Assembly: GCF_019925205.1 (NCBI RefSeq)
Contig: NC_083563.1
Span: forward strand, 5,580,001 to 5,644,000
Source: Metopolophium dirhodum
Lineage: Eukaryota > Arthropoda > Insecta > Hemiptera > Aphididae
Length of the DNA stretch: 64,000 bases
Direction: 5' to 3'
Shown piece after piece: positions 37,131 through 50,620 of the stretch. The first letter of the stretch is position 1, and each line of letters starts with the position of its first letter. The notes under the pieces were generated by a model that saw nothing but the letters and a program-made list of their open reading frames with translations, did not search any database and was not told the origin of the DNA. A program made the position numbers and the translations under genes.

Positions 37131-40100
37131 TTAACTTGTCCAACTTGGCACAACTTGTTTAAATATCCACTGTTGATTAGCATTATTAGAATCACACGGT
37201 GTTAATATTACTTGATCGGATGATGGATGAACACTAAGACACTTCCTTGTTATTGAATGTAGTAACAACTTGTTAGTCTAAAAAGTACATTAATATATTA
37301 ATTATAATATATATTACTTAATTTATTGTTAATCGCTTTGGAGTATATAATAGTTGGTTACGTAATGGTTATTTTTACCTCAATGACACAATATAGATTT
37401 AAAACAAAAATTATTTTATTTAATTCACAATAGTAAATTTTATAAATAAAAACAAATATATTTATTTATTATAAGATTAACGACAAACGGCTTTTACAGA
37501 TTGTATACAGTATATACATATTTAAAAAGGATGGATAACAGCATAGATTAAAGTACAAACTAAAACTAGGTAAATGAACAGAAGAAAAATTTAATAAAAT
37601 ACATAAGATAACAATGGGAATGTAGATCACAGTTGATTGGCTAACCTAAGCATCCTGTGCATGGCATGATTGTGGCTGAAGGAAGTGGACTGAGTTGGAA
37701 TGTAAAAAGGAGCGTGATTTCGAACATTGTGAGAGGGGACTTTAAATAGGATTTTTGATAGTAGATCAGGACATCAGGTGACTCGATAGAGTTGTCAAGA
37801 AGAGCATGAATGAACTGTAAATCAATACAATTACGGCGTGAGGACAAAGAGGGTATATTTAGAAAATGGTTAATATCAGAATAGTTATGATTAGGAGATG
37901 GTAATTTAAAAATAAAAGCAGCGTAGGAAAGGAATTTATGCTGGACTCGCTCAAGACGTAACTGATCCTTAGAAAGGTATTGGTGCTAGACGACAACCCC
38001 ATATTCTAAAATGGATCTGACAAGAGCAAAATACAAAGAATGGAGACAAATAGGTGATGAAAAAAGCTTGGTATTATGTTTAATAAAACCTAAAACCTTA
38101 TTAGCTCAACCCGTAATAATAGCAATGTGATGGCTAAAAGAGAGAGCGGAAGAGTAATAAATACCAAGATCTTTTATAATAGATACACATTGCAGCAGAA
38201 TGTTGTTAAGCAAGAAGGAGTAATGAATAAGATTTTGTGATCTAGAGAAGGAGATAACATTACACTTCCTAATATTAAAAGAGAGGCCTAGGGTGGATAC
38301 CCAATGATTAAATTTATTAAGTTAATTTAATAATAGTAGACAGTCAGAATAGGTTTCAATTTTATGAAACATTTTTATGTCATCAGCATAGAGAAGGAAA
38401 TGAGCCTTTTTTAGGAAACTGGAAATTGAGTTAATATAAAGGCAAAACAATAGAGCACTCAAGTGACTACCCTGTGGAACACCAGAAGTGACGTCAGATA
38501 AGCTGGACGAAACCCCATTTAATTTAACAAACAGTTTACAGTTGGATAGGTATGAATGGAACAAGGAAAGAACAGGATCCCCAATACCAATACGGTCAAG
38601 TAGCTTTTGAAAAATCGGTAAAGATGACATCAACCAGAGCGCCATTGCTAAGGCAGTCATAAATAAGGGTGGAGAAAGAAACGCTACAGAATATTTATCA
38701 ATATGAGGTGATATGGAGATTGGACGATAGTTGGGAACAGGAGACGAATCAGAGGACTTTAAAACAGGAGTGACAGAGCATATTTTCCACACTGATAGAA
38801 AAACACCTTCGTCCAAACACTTCCTGAACAAGAGAAGACTAGTGGGAAGAACAAGGAGAAACGACATTGGAAAAATAGGGTAGCTGAGATACCATCCGGG
38901 TCATTAGACGAATCCCTTTTCAACTTATCGAGAGCAGAGAGGACGTATCAGGAGAAGAGTAGCAGTTAGAAGGAAGCGAATAAGGATGCTCAAATGGGAG
39001 GTCAGGGGAACAAGGAGTTGCCGGCTTAAAGACAAATGCAAAATATTCAGAAAAATAGGAAGCCAATTCCAAGTCAGAAGAAGCAGTGAGCGAGTCATAT
39101 TGAACAATTGAAGGAATTGATGTTTGCCTGTTTAGATCACAAAATATTTCCAAAAATCAGGAGGCGATTGAGATAACTGGGTTTGAGTAGTATTAATATT
39201 AGCCTGGTAGTTAAGCTTAGAAAGGCACTTGCACTTAGCTCTTAATTCTGAGAATTTGCAGTAATCACAAGGGAAGGAAATTCTTTTAAATAAACAATGT
39301 GCCATTTTTTTTTTATAAATTACATTTTTTAACATTTTAGAGACTTAACGAAGAAACGACGAGGTTTTATAGATTTTGAGAGGAATAAAGAAATTAATAC
39401 AATGCAATAAGGCATCATTAAAAAAAAGTGTCACTATCATTTGCACTGTGTAGAGGAAAGGTATCATTCCAATTGAAAGATAGAAAAAACTAATTGATTT
39501 CCTGATAATTAGAATTCTTGAAATCTATGCATAATAAGTAGGTACAATAACATAATTTTTATTAAGTTTTTAGTGACAGGAATAGTTGAATTGGGAAGTG
39601 TCACCCTATAGATTAAACTAGTAAATCTCTAGGTCAGGTTCTTTTGAAACATCTCTAAGGGTTATCAGAGATTGTGTGGGAGCATAGTCAATTAATAAGT
39701 GGGTTAACTCGGAATGAAAAAAGATAGTATTATTTAGTTATTTGGTTAAGCGTTGGAATTTTTAAGTTGTTAAAGAGATTATTATTTTTAATGAACCAAG
39801 GAACAAAGCAAACTGATTAGAGTGAGAATATTTGACAGAGCCCAATATCTGGAGACCATAGGACCACACTGGTCTGATAATAGTTTATTACTAAAGGATA
39901 TCTTAGATAGAAAAAGTGGGCAGAATAGGTTGATTCTTTTATTTTTAAGAGGATGTTAACCGTCAGCGCGCCATTTATTTTCTCTCTCTGACCCACGAGT
40001 AACATAGCAAATTAACGTTTAGCAGAAGCAAACCATGTGTTGTTACTTTTAATATTAAAGAGAGTTCACCTATTATCACATATTAACTTTAAGTTAACAA

Positions 40101-43100
40101 CATTACCTGTGTCCCTACATTGAATATTTTACAATATTTAAATTTGTATACAATTTATGTGTTTTTAAATTGTAATAATTTACAAGCTCATAACTTACAT
40201 TTAATTTAACATATCATAAATTAATAGCCAACACAGATAATATTCTAAGCTTAAAGTTTGATAATAATCATAAATGAATGAATTTATCTCAAATTATAAT
40301 TACATGAAATAAATCGTGGTTATAATTATTACTAGATCATGTTAAAGCATGCAGCAACCATTACAAAAAAAAATAATAAAATTGTTTTTTCTTCTATCAA
40401 TTTTTAATTGAATAAGTTATTATCAAAATGTAAATGTATAAACAAATGTAATACTAACAACCTTATTAGTCGGAGCATAAATTTATATTTTTAAGACCAA
40501 TAAAAAAAAAAAACAATTACAGAAAAAAAAAATTTAATTCTTTTTGCAATTTTTTTCAATTACTTAAATAAATGGTTGTAAAAATACAATTTAAAAAATT
40601 TATGTACTTATGAGTTATGAGTCAATATTGTTTTTAGCCTTAAAGGGACCTAAATAAATATACTATTATATTATATTATATATATTTTAAATTTATACAT
40701 TATACTTACAGATTCATATTGCCATGGCCCATCAACAGTTCCTAATGGACATACAACTAATTTTACATTTTGTCGATCAGCAAAAATACAACGCTCACCG
40801 ACGCTAAGCTGTCCTTTTGTATTCAATCTAAAAAGCTATAGTAAATTAAAAAAAATTGTATTAGTGTACAATTAAACAAATTATTTTTCATTTTTGATGT
40901 TATAACATAAGGTACAAAAAAATATAAATTAATTTATCTTACAGAAATCAATGGTGTCTTAAGTAAATTGAATATTTCATAGAATAAATTAAAGAATAAC
41001 CAAAAAATGGTTTAACATGAAAGAGTTATAATACATTTATAAACAAAAAAATACTATTAGTTATGTTACCTATGCATACGGCATTAGCAAAATAAGATTC
41101 GCATGTTAATTATTACAATCACATTGATTTTTCGGATAAAATTAAAAATAATAATTAGCTCCAACTTGGGAGATTTTCATTAAATTTTAATATTTTTTTT
41201 TTGAACTGTTTTAAAAAATACGATCAACAAAACTATCTTGGAAATTTAAAAAACTTATTTGCCTAAAAAAATGTTTGATCATTTTTGGAAAAAAAATCTA
41301 ATATTATGCTATTCAGTCAGAATTTCCATACATATTACTGTAAAAAATACTGCATTTAAATATATTGATTTTCCACGGAGATACTAAGGTGATACAGGGC
41401 TTCTGGGACATACTGTATAGTAAAAATTAATTTAGCTATTTTTTTTTTCATCATTATAACCAGAAAGATTATGAAATTTTAAAATGCAGGGTTGCATCAT
41501 TGATCACTTTTTCTACAGTTCTACAATCTGCTGTTTCAAGGTTTAACAACTAAATAAATGTACTTTATGGTTTGTTGGCCAAAGTGACAAGTGACAGTGG
41601 CTTTCTATGAAATAGTGTAAAGACCAATTTAAAATGTGTGAAAATACTAAAGTAGATTTAAACAATAGCTACTTGCATGAATTATGTGTAGTCTAAAAAA
41701 TAGAAATATAAAAATTGTAAGTAGTTATAACTTAAGCCATAAATACCAGCCAACATATAATATTATAAGTATAACTCTTCTGTACTTACTAGTACAATAA
41801 GTGGTAAGAAATATTTAGTACAAAAAATAGATAATTGACAAAGTTTGTTCTAAAAGTCAACAAACTCCACAAAATAATATGTCTATCAATACTATCTACC
41901 TGTATTATCAGATATTTTTTTTATTTCAGATTTTTTGTATAACAATAACTATTTTATTTTATAGTAAAAATGCTTTTTTGTAATTTACAACAGCATACAC
42001 ACAACGTCTCTTTTCATTTTAAGTTTTAAGTAATTATATTTTATGCATGTGAAACATTAAAATTTTAAATGTGTATTTTTGTGTTGCCTGATAAAATATT
42101 CATATTTTATAGTATTATAGTGTATAATAGAAAATTTAATGTTTTAAATAAATAAAGTGTATGCGTTTTGCTCATAAATAATAATCAACCAATGAAAGAT
42201 AATAATAATACATTATTTAAAAATGTAATTTATATTATACTCTAAATACAAAAATGTACCTTTATTGTAAAAAGATTAAGCATATTAAAATCAATATATA
42301 TAAATCTCATTATAGCAATATCATATTTACAAGCATACTATTATAATAAGATTAAATTATTTTATATGGTGACAGTATAAAATATTTAATATCATAAACA
42401 TTATAGATTATTTAAATTTTTTACCTGATTATTTCCTTGTCCGTGACATAACTCTAAGCCTACTAATGATGGTGGTTGATGACCTCTGGTATCTAGACAA
42501 GTTGTTTTGCCGATATTTCGTAACTAAATTTAAAATTAGTGTTGAGATAAAATAGTTTATATTATGTAATCAAATAAATAACTTACTTCCCCCCAGTATA
42601 GATTTGGTGGAAGTTCAGGAAACTTTGTATACACATCATATGCAACATTTTCCATGAACCATGAAAAATCTTTGCATTGCAGTTTATCCTTCAATTCCAA
42701 TTGTTTAGATATATCACCCATGTCTAAGTAGCGCGCTAATGGTTCACGAGTATAAAAGAATTCTTTATGTTTATTATCAAACCATGTCTCAATTACACGT
42801 TTGTAGTTCTAAAACATTAAATACAATATCATAAAAATAATATTTAAGAATATAAATGTTAAGTAATATTTAATACATACATATGTTATCAAAGGTCCTT
42901 TGACCTTTTTGCCAAGTTCTCCAAAGTTATATGGCATAAATCCACGGTAAACATGTCCAACTCGGGAACAAGGGACCCATTCAATGCTACCACCACACTG
43001 CCAAATCTAATTATAAAACATATTTAATACTTATAACTTTATAAGCATTCAATAATAGAAAATTATACTTTAACTGTTAACTTTAAATTAAAAATGGGTA

Positions 43101-44605
43101 TGTGATGATCTTTCTAATGAATAAAGCTAAATTTAATATTGTGGTAATATATTAAGTATAATATAAACTTTACTTTAAACGACAATTCAAAATTTTCTCC
43201 TCCCCAAACAAGTAACCCAGGATCATATGCTCCAAGTTCAAGAAAATAATTTCTATCAATGGCAAAAAGACCACCTGCGTGAGTTGGCGACCTTGAAATA
43301 ATTTAATAAGTATGAATTATTAATTTGAAATTATATTTTATATGTATGCATATAGAAATTAAAAATGAATAAATATTACTTATAAGGTTCACTTTTGTAA
43401 ATTCTTTTTCGTTCTTCTTGAGCAGGTATTTCAATTTCTTTATACAGCATACCCCATTCAAATATACCACGGAATAAATGATCTTTTTCGTAAACTGGAC
43501 GATACTCCCAAGTATTATGATCAATTCCATCAATCACAGGAACTGTCATAATTTTTCTAGTAAATAAAGAAAATAATAATAATAATAATAACAAAAAGTA
43601 ATCTTATATCTTATGTATAAATAAAAGCTAAAGAATAATTTTACCTATCTCGGGCAATCGGTGCAATTAATGGTGGTAACCAATTGTATCCAACTTCGCA
43701 ATGAGCGTCTAAGAATAAAATTACTTCCCCCCTAGCATTTGAAGCACCCTTTGATCGTGTTCTAATCAGTCCTTCACGTTCAGAATTTCTAATTAATCTT
43801 ACTTTACCATTAAACTTTTCAATATAATATTCTAGTTTCTTTTTTAAATTTTCTGAAAATAATTTTAATTTAAAAATGAATCAGTTTTTTATTAATTTTC
43901 TTAATAGTTTGAATTTAAATCAAATTACCTTTACTACTAAAGTCATCAACCAAAAGAATTTCTTCCAAAAATTGAGGTGGAGTTCTATTAAGAATACTGT
44001 GGACAGTTCTCAATAAAGATGACCAACCTTCATTATGAAATACTATTATTACACTAGTACGTGGTAATTGTTCTGGATAAGTCCAATATTTACACCTGTG
44101 GAATTTAATTAATAAAGTAAAAGTTTGAATACAATTATATATAATTTAATATTACTCCTCCTCGCGGTGATCTGGAATTGATCTATTTAGAGAGATATCG
44201 TCTGAGCAAGCCATGTTCATGCCATATTCGGATAGGGATTGCAATGCTTCATTTTCTCTATCACTTGGTACATGGTGAGCTTTACCTTTTTCCCCAGGAC
44301 CCGGTTTATTAGTAGAAGTAGAATACTCAAAATTACCAGAAATTTGATCACGGTAAATTGGTACCTAAAAAAGATAAAATGCTTAATGAACATTACCTAC
44401 ATAAACAAACCTACAAATTACAAATATAAGCACTTACCTGATTTGAAAATCTAGAATGTTTAGAAAGTGTTGATTCGTGTGAGTTTTGTATACTTTCTGA
44501 ACGTTTATATAATGCCAATAGTAATAGTAAGATAATAAAAGTTCCAATACTAATTTTGGCAAATTTATTGCGCTTTAGCTGAATAATTCTAAATCTTAAA
44601 GACAT
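37131..44605 (-). CDS. GALNT7: Polypeptide N-acetylgalactosaminyltransferase, GALNT7 type
   Basis: Eleven coding exons on the - strand: 44438-44605, 44156-44364, 43929-44095, 43645-43852, 43380-43556, 43174-43291, 42881-43006, 42587-42808, 42425-42523, 40710-40835, 37131-37277; 588 residues, in phase throughout. Residues 18-33 are a single signal-anchor, giving a type II Golgi protein. The GT27 catalytic domain (about 125-440) has VIIVFHNEGWSSLLRTVHS, the metal-binding D230-A-H232 in FLDAHCE, and AGGLFAIDRNYF with WGGENFELSFKIWQCGG. A C-terminal ricin-type lectin domain (about 455-580) shows TTCLDTRGH and NQQWIF. CKYWTYPEQLP and DFSWFMENVAYD favour the GALNT7/Pgant7 branch, which prefers already glycosylated mucin-type substrates. 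An acceptor at about 44627 before the ATG indicates a non-coding 5' exon upstream, not located. The last intron holds a LINE remnant. Confidence 0.95.
37490..39900 (-). pseudogene. Jockey-like LINE remnant in last GALNT7 intron
   Basis: Same strand as the host gene. Reverse-transcriptase motifs are clear at 38322-38867: VPNYRPIS, SGVPQGSHLSALLFCLYINS and LLYADDIKMF, the last being the catalytic YADD box. Upstream pieces at 38920-39335 give the linker region before the RT (PPDFWKYF, then LNRQTSIPS in another frame), and downstream of the RT to about 37640 reads the thumb and C-terminal part (RSILEYG, LERVQHKFL). At least one frameshift at about 39140 and several stops break it, and no intact endonuclease is seen. 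It is inactive, and removed with the intron. Confidence 0.85.
39949..40080 (+). repeat. MITE family C, partial copy
   Basis: Reads AGAGGATGTTAACCGTCAGC, GCCATTTATTTTCTCTCTCT and GACCCACGAGTAACATAG, clearly related to the left ends at 24756 and 63609. A short extra segment (TAACC) sits inside the conserved start. I did not find the opposite terminus, so it is probably truncated. It abuts the 5' side of the LINE remnant. Confidence 0.55.
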
Positions 44606-46282
44606 TTTTGATGTTAGAAAATGAATACCTAAGATAAAAAAATATTATTAATTGTATGTAATATTAAGCATATATGTTTAAATTTTAGGCATTCGTTTTG
44701 TGACACAAAATGGTAATTCTGAAGTGTGTATAAATGTCTTATATATTTTATAGAATAATTATCACTTTAAATATTAATAGGACATTATTAGTACTTATTT
44801 ACTTACATTAGCAATATCAAAATATGTAAAAACAGTGTAAAAATATTGTTAAGTAATTAAGTCCGGGTGTTATATAATCTACTGCAAATCGCATTAACGT
44901 GGTCAATAATGGGAAGATGACATTATACCAGGGATTATAGGAGAATTTTTACATGTTGATTGTTGACGTATTAAATTTTAAATTTTATGGTTTTTGTTTG
45001 CGTGATAATGTAATTGATGATAAGAAAAAAAACTATCAATATTAAATGATACACGTCGTAACCACAGAACATTAACCATAGATTCCATGTTATCTAACAT
45101 GGTCGTAACCACGATGTAGAGAAGACCGAGTTGGTGACAAAAAAACCACAAGTGATGCCAACTGAACCACAATTTTTGAAGTCAATAACACGCAGGATGA
45201 CTGGATATACCTAGTACCTACATACAATTAGTGTGAACGCATTCGTTATTCGTATGAATTTTAAAAATATTGTAGAAGTGCATACTGGACCATATTGTAT
45301 ATTGAGGCTTTTACTGAGTGATTGGCTTACTTGTCGATTTTGACTGATCCTTATATAGAACGATTTTTCCGTAGGTAATCCCTTCCTTATTGGTGTGTAT
45401 CGATTAAACATAACGTTAAGGTATCACAATGGGTTTATGATTTTATATAGTATGGTTCAACGTAAGTACCACTGGTGGAGCATTTGTGTCGTTTTGTAGA
45501 GCTCGTACGATCGAACTTGGCGAGGGTGACGAAACATAGGTATTCTTAGGTATGTGTTGCACGAGTTTTGTGCTCATAAGGAATGTATATATATAATATA
45601 CGATATACCTAATGCGTATGTATATGTATTTTGCATCTTTTCACATCATGTATCATATATGGTTCGGCGTGATTAAATATCCTGTGTATTATATTTGAGT
45701 ATACTATGAAAATAATTTATATTACATTCCCGTTGTTCCCGTAATTTGTTTTCCGATTATTTTTAAAAGTGTGCATTTTTAAGTATAGGTACGCTATATC
45801 CCACTAGAAACCATCCTTCTAATTTATTGTTGAGGAATTTCATTTTTGGTATAAGAAGTATCACAATCACTGTAAAACCAATACATTTCCTCTGAGAATC
45901 TAATATCCTACAATAGGTATCTACCGGGAGAAAGTATAATATAGAATAGGTATCTACCAGTGGTGTACCAGATTAGTCTATCCAGAACGCCGCGTGACCA
46001 TGGAATTATTATATTAATTAGTGTATAAAGTATAAAATAAAATCATCCTGTGTCTATTTATACCTATGAGTTATTATACTCTGTTTAATATAAAGACAAA
46101 AACAAGGTTTTTCATAAAAGTTTGAGTGAAAGAAATTGTTTTAATAGTAATATAGGTATAGTATAGATAACTCTTAGTTCTTACTTCTATATCTGAAACA
46201 GTAAACGAATATGTTGACATTAAAATTCAATTTTTCTAAAAAAAAATTTCATCGTGAACATGGGAAAATCTGAAGATACGTG
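44606..46282. other. GALNT7 5' flank
   Basis: A probable 3' splice site lies about 20 bases before the GALNT7 ATG, so a 5'-UTR exon should be on the - strand upstream. A relatively GC-rich patch near 45440-45560 is one candidate, but nothing fixes it. A fragment of the GATTCTGAG/GTAAAACCAATACATT dispersed repeat lies near 45860-45900 in reverse orientation. No coding exon is seen. Confidence 0.35.
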
Positions 46283-46840
46283 AAAAAAGTATCTTAATAC
46301 AGGAACAAATGCACTTTACCATCCCATGAAAATTTTTCGATTTTTTTTCTTTTGGTACTTATTTATATTAACTATTTAAGAACAATGGTGCAATCAGAAT
46401 TTGTCGGAAACCACATTTTAGAAGTTATAACCATCCAAAGTTTGCATTATTACGTTTATACGTATGCGCGGCACACTACTTTAATGCCGAGCGCAGCGCC
46501 TATAATTTATTTCAAATTTTTTTTATACGTATTTTAACGACTTAAGAAAGATGGTAAAATCACAATTTGCACAATCAGCTAGTCTTGCACAATCAGCGCT
46601 GAACTCGGGCACAAAATCGAAAATATCCCCCGATTTGCTGTGTAAAACCACTTTGGGGAGGCCTCGGAATTAAACAAAGTTGTTAAAAAGCTTCAAAACT
46701 AAATCCAACCAACAAATTCTAATTTCACCATTGTTCTTAAATAGCTAAAATGAGTAAGTTCCGAAAAAAAATCGAAAAATTTGCATGGGGTGGTTAAGTG
46801 CATTTTAGCCTAAATACATTTCACTGAATACATCTTAGAT
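46283..46840. mobile_element. Foldback element with ~95-bp inverted arms
   Basis: Left arm about 46311-46406 and right arm about 46706-46810 are inverted copies with scattered mismatches; both contain AAATTTTTCGATTTTTTT and TATTTAAGAACAATGGTG. The 300-base spacer includes GATTTGCTGTGTAAAACCAC, which resembles sequence near 13450 in a THADA intron. No open frame of note. No target duplication could be fixed because the outer ends have drifted. Confidence 0.65.
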
Positions 46841-48775
46841 CTAGAACTAATATGAATTATATTGTATATATTAATATATTTAATAGGTGTACAATTTGCA
46901 AAATGATTTTCAATATTTTATAAAATATATTATTGTATAATATTATATTATTATAATAATTAATGAATATTATAGGTATCTTTTTAAAAATTATTTATAT
47001 TTTCGTTATCTCGTTTAAAACATAAAATGTAACAATAAGATAGAAAACAAAACGTGATGTAAAACCGTAAAAGTATTTACCCCAGATAATGAGTTCAGGC
47101 TTTTGTACTTCACCGTTTTGACTAAAGCTCATAATCAGAATAATCTCTCAATTAACAGTGTCTGTGGACGACAGAGACCTTTCTTCCAACAAAAAGTCAA
47201 TTCAATGATCTTTACTAATTATTGTTCTAATACTCAATATTACGTGGGTGCTTTTGTGAGAATTTATGACAAGAGCTTATATTTTTTTGAGCTCATAAAT
47301 ATGAGTTTTGTTTATAAAAGGAAAACTGGAACAAACGAACAATTACCTAATATTTATTGTTATTTATTTAGTATACATTTATAAGGATTATACTCGTAAG
47401 AACAAGAATAGTCTCTTATTATTAAACACCACAAAATATAAACTTATAAAACAACCTGTTATATGTAAATTAATCTATATCACTGTTATTAGTTATACAA
47501 AATTACCGCTATACAAATTAAACACTAGTGAATTTCTATTTTTTTAATATTACATAAATATTTAATTTAAACTCTAATTCAGAATGTTTATTTCAAAATT
47601 TTAAATGTTTATCGACATTCAATAAATATATTTTATTTAATAATTAATAGTATCATCAATTAAAAAATTAACTCTGGACATATTTAATATTAAAATTACA
47701 TAATATGCTGATAGGTTCTGATGGGAATGCATAAAATACTTTATGATATCTTTAAGTTGAGTTTCATACTTCATCGATTTTTCAGTACCTTTAGTCGAAT
47801 ATTCTTGAAGCTAGTTCATTTTTACTGCAAGGAATAAACATTTAATTTAATAAAGTATATTATAATATAGATAGCAAAATAATCGTTATTTATTTTTATG
47901 ATCATTGATAAAGTTATTTTATATGCATATGCCATTTACTGATTAAGTTTATCGAAATCGTTCTACACGGGTTGTACAACTTATACGTATAGATTAGCCT
48001 AACCTACCTATTATTTACTATTTCATGTTCTTTAGATTTTTTTACGTTTATTTAAACATGGTCGAAAGCGAGGAATTCTTGTATTATTTGGTATAGATAG
48101 ATTGATGTTGATTAGTTATTCTAATATCATTATAAAATATAATAATATGCGTTTTATAGTTGGTATTAAATTAGCAATCAATTATATTTACTAAAAACTC
48201 ATTTAAGGTTGTTACATAAAACATACAAGTATTGTCATACCTTCTTTTTTTAACTATATTAACGTGAAATTACTTATATACCTACTTATATACTTTGAAA
48301 TCTCAGAAACTACGCGACCGATTTTAGGAAAATTCACCGGGAAAGTAGGAAATCTGAAACGAAAAAATACAACAGTGGCGACATCTGTCATAATATATTT
48401 TTGTTTATTGTAAATTTGCTATTGGTTATGACTGAATATAATTTTAGACCTGTATAATAATATTATATTCGGTCAAAACCATAAAACTTATTAAAAATGG
48501 TATTCCTATCACTAATTTTTCGACTGTTGTCTGTTGTCTCGGGAACCTACACAGGACACATGTACATCATAACCAATGAGTTAATAAAACATTCGTAATT
48601 AAGTACGCACCTCGCGGGGGTCTAACATGTAGGTATATATATACCTGAAAATATACTGATCACATAATCACAAGGGTGTGTCAACGCTAATATTATTGAG
48701 CGTGTCCTGACTGACTCACTGACTGGTCAACGTAGAGCAAATAAAGAAAATTGTATTCATATAAATAGAAAAAAT

Positions 48776-50620
48776 GTGGGTAAGTGGATGTCGCTCTGCT
48801 GTACAGTAGGTTACAAGTGGGTCACTGTAATGGATGGTGTTAAATTTGAATTCAATGATATAATATCATTGTATAAGAAAAACGATTCTGAGCGAAAATG
48901 GTCAGTCAGCCTATGATATTACCAAGTATATTTGATGATATTATTGTGAACAAAGTAATTTATATATAACCTATTTACGTGGAGCCTTGTTATCAATTTT
49001 CAATCATTATCTATACAATTTGAACATTTTATAAATTTTTAACTACAAAATAATTATTAAATTATAAATTTGATAAATTTTGTTAAAATATGAACTTTAA
49101 ATGCTTATAAGAAAAAATTGTGCCTATGTATTTTTATATTTTTAAACTGCTATTAGAACGATATATCAGGAGCCTTATATTAAATTTTCACGCTTTTTTA
49201 CCCAACAAATAAAATGTTATTGATATTTATAGGAAAAAAAACTAAAACAATTGAAAAATGACAATGTCCGTAAACAACTCAAAAAGAGTCAAATTATTTT
49301 TAAAATTTTATCCTGAATAGAAAATACTAATACAAACATTCAGTAAAATTTTCAAGTATCTACAGTCATACGTTTTTTAATTACAACAAAATAAGAAAAT
49401 CGTTACACGAGAAATCAAGTGAATATAAAATGTTGAATTTCAAATGTTCATAAAAATTTAATTCGACTTTCTTGTAGACATTTTTTTTTGATATAGGTAG
49501 ACAAACTTTATGGATAATCTTGTATTACATTTTATAATCTTAGATTTAAAAAGAAAAATTTTTTTGAATTCTCAACTCAAAATAATTTGCTAATTTTCGT
49601 GATTTTTCCGTATTTTGTCAAGATTTGAACTTTAAATGCTTAGTAAAAACTGTGACTAAGGATTTTTAATTTTTTTCATCTGTCTTTGAAACAATAACCT
49701 AGGAGCCTTCTATTTAATTTTCAAACTTTTTTACCCAACAGATAAAATTTTATTGATTATTATAGAAAAAAAAAAAATGGAAACGGAAAATGTCCGTAAA
49801 CAGCTCAAAATAAGTCAAAATATTTGGAAAATGTTATGGTGTATAGATAATGCTAATATAAACATTCAGTCAAAATTGCATGTACCCACGATCATTTGTT
49901 TTAGAGTTGCACCAAAAACCAAAATCGATTTTCTCAAAAACAGATTTTGCGTAAAAATTCCCGTTTTTCCATAATTTTTCTTTTGTTTTTCACGTCGCGT
50001 TTGAATACTACTGAGCAATTTTGACCCCCCCCCCCCCCCCAAAGTACCAACTAGATTCACTTTCCTATCAGAACAGTTACTGTTTAAGAAAATCCAATCA
50101 CTTTTACTGTCCTAAAAGGTGATGATAGACACAAAAAAAATAAAAAAAACACACATTGTAAAATCAATACATTTATTAAATACTATCATTAAATTTCTAT
50201 AAATAATTTTAAAAAGACCAACATATTTAGAAAAGGTATAGAAAATGCTTAATTAAATATTTTGTACACATTTTTAGTGTCAACGAACTACAACAAAAAA
50301 ACATAAGTGATTTTGTGAAAATCTGGTATTGCCAAAATATTCCCGTTTTTTGGTGGTTTTTGTTAATTGTTCCTGATTATTTTTAAAAAATAAGTACTTA
50401 AAATGGAAAACGTTAAATGTTCCCATCAGGTCTTAAAAAAAAAAAACTTACTTGAACTAATTTGTTATCATATAGGTACTATACTTTCAATACTGAAGAT
50501 TGAACCATATTAATTACCTAGGTATTGCAGCTACAAAAGGTAATGAGTGATGACCATGACACGCATAAAAAAAACAAACATCATTGTAAAACCAATACTT
50601 TAGTAAATATAAATACATTA
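48776..50620. repeat. Composite dispersed-repeat block
   Basis: Begins with repeat family A (48776-48960) and continues with a non-coding unit partly repeated in tandem: AACTTTAAATGCTTA appears near 49093 and 49628, each followed by AGGAGCCTT, TTTACCCAACA and AATGTCCGTAAACA. Reverse-orientation copies of the TTCTGAG...GTATTG...TTTTACAATG motif end it at about 50105-50180 and again at 50540-50610. Similar sequence, inverted, fills THADA intron 5. Function and class unknown; the open frames here are incidental. Confidence 0.65.
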
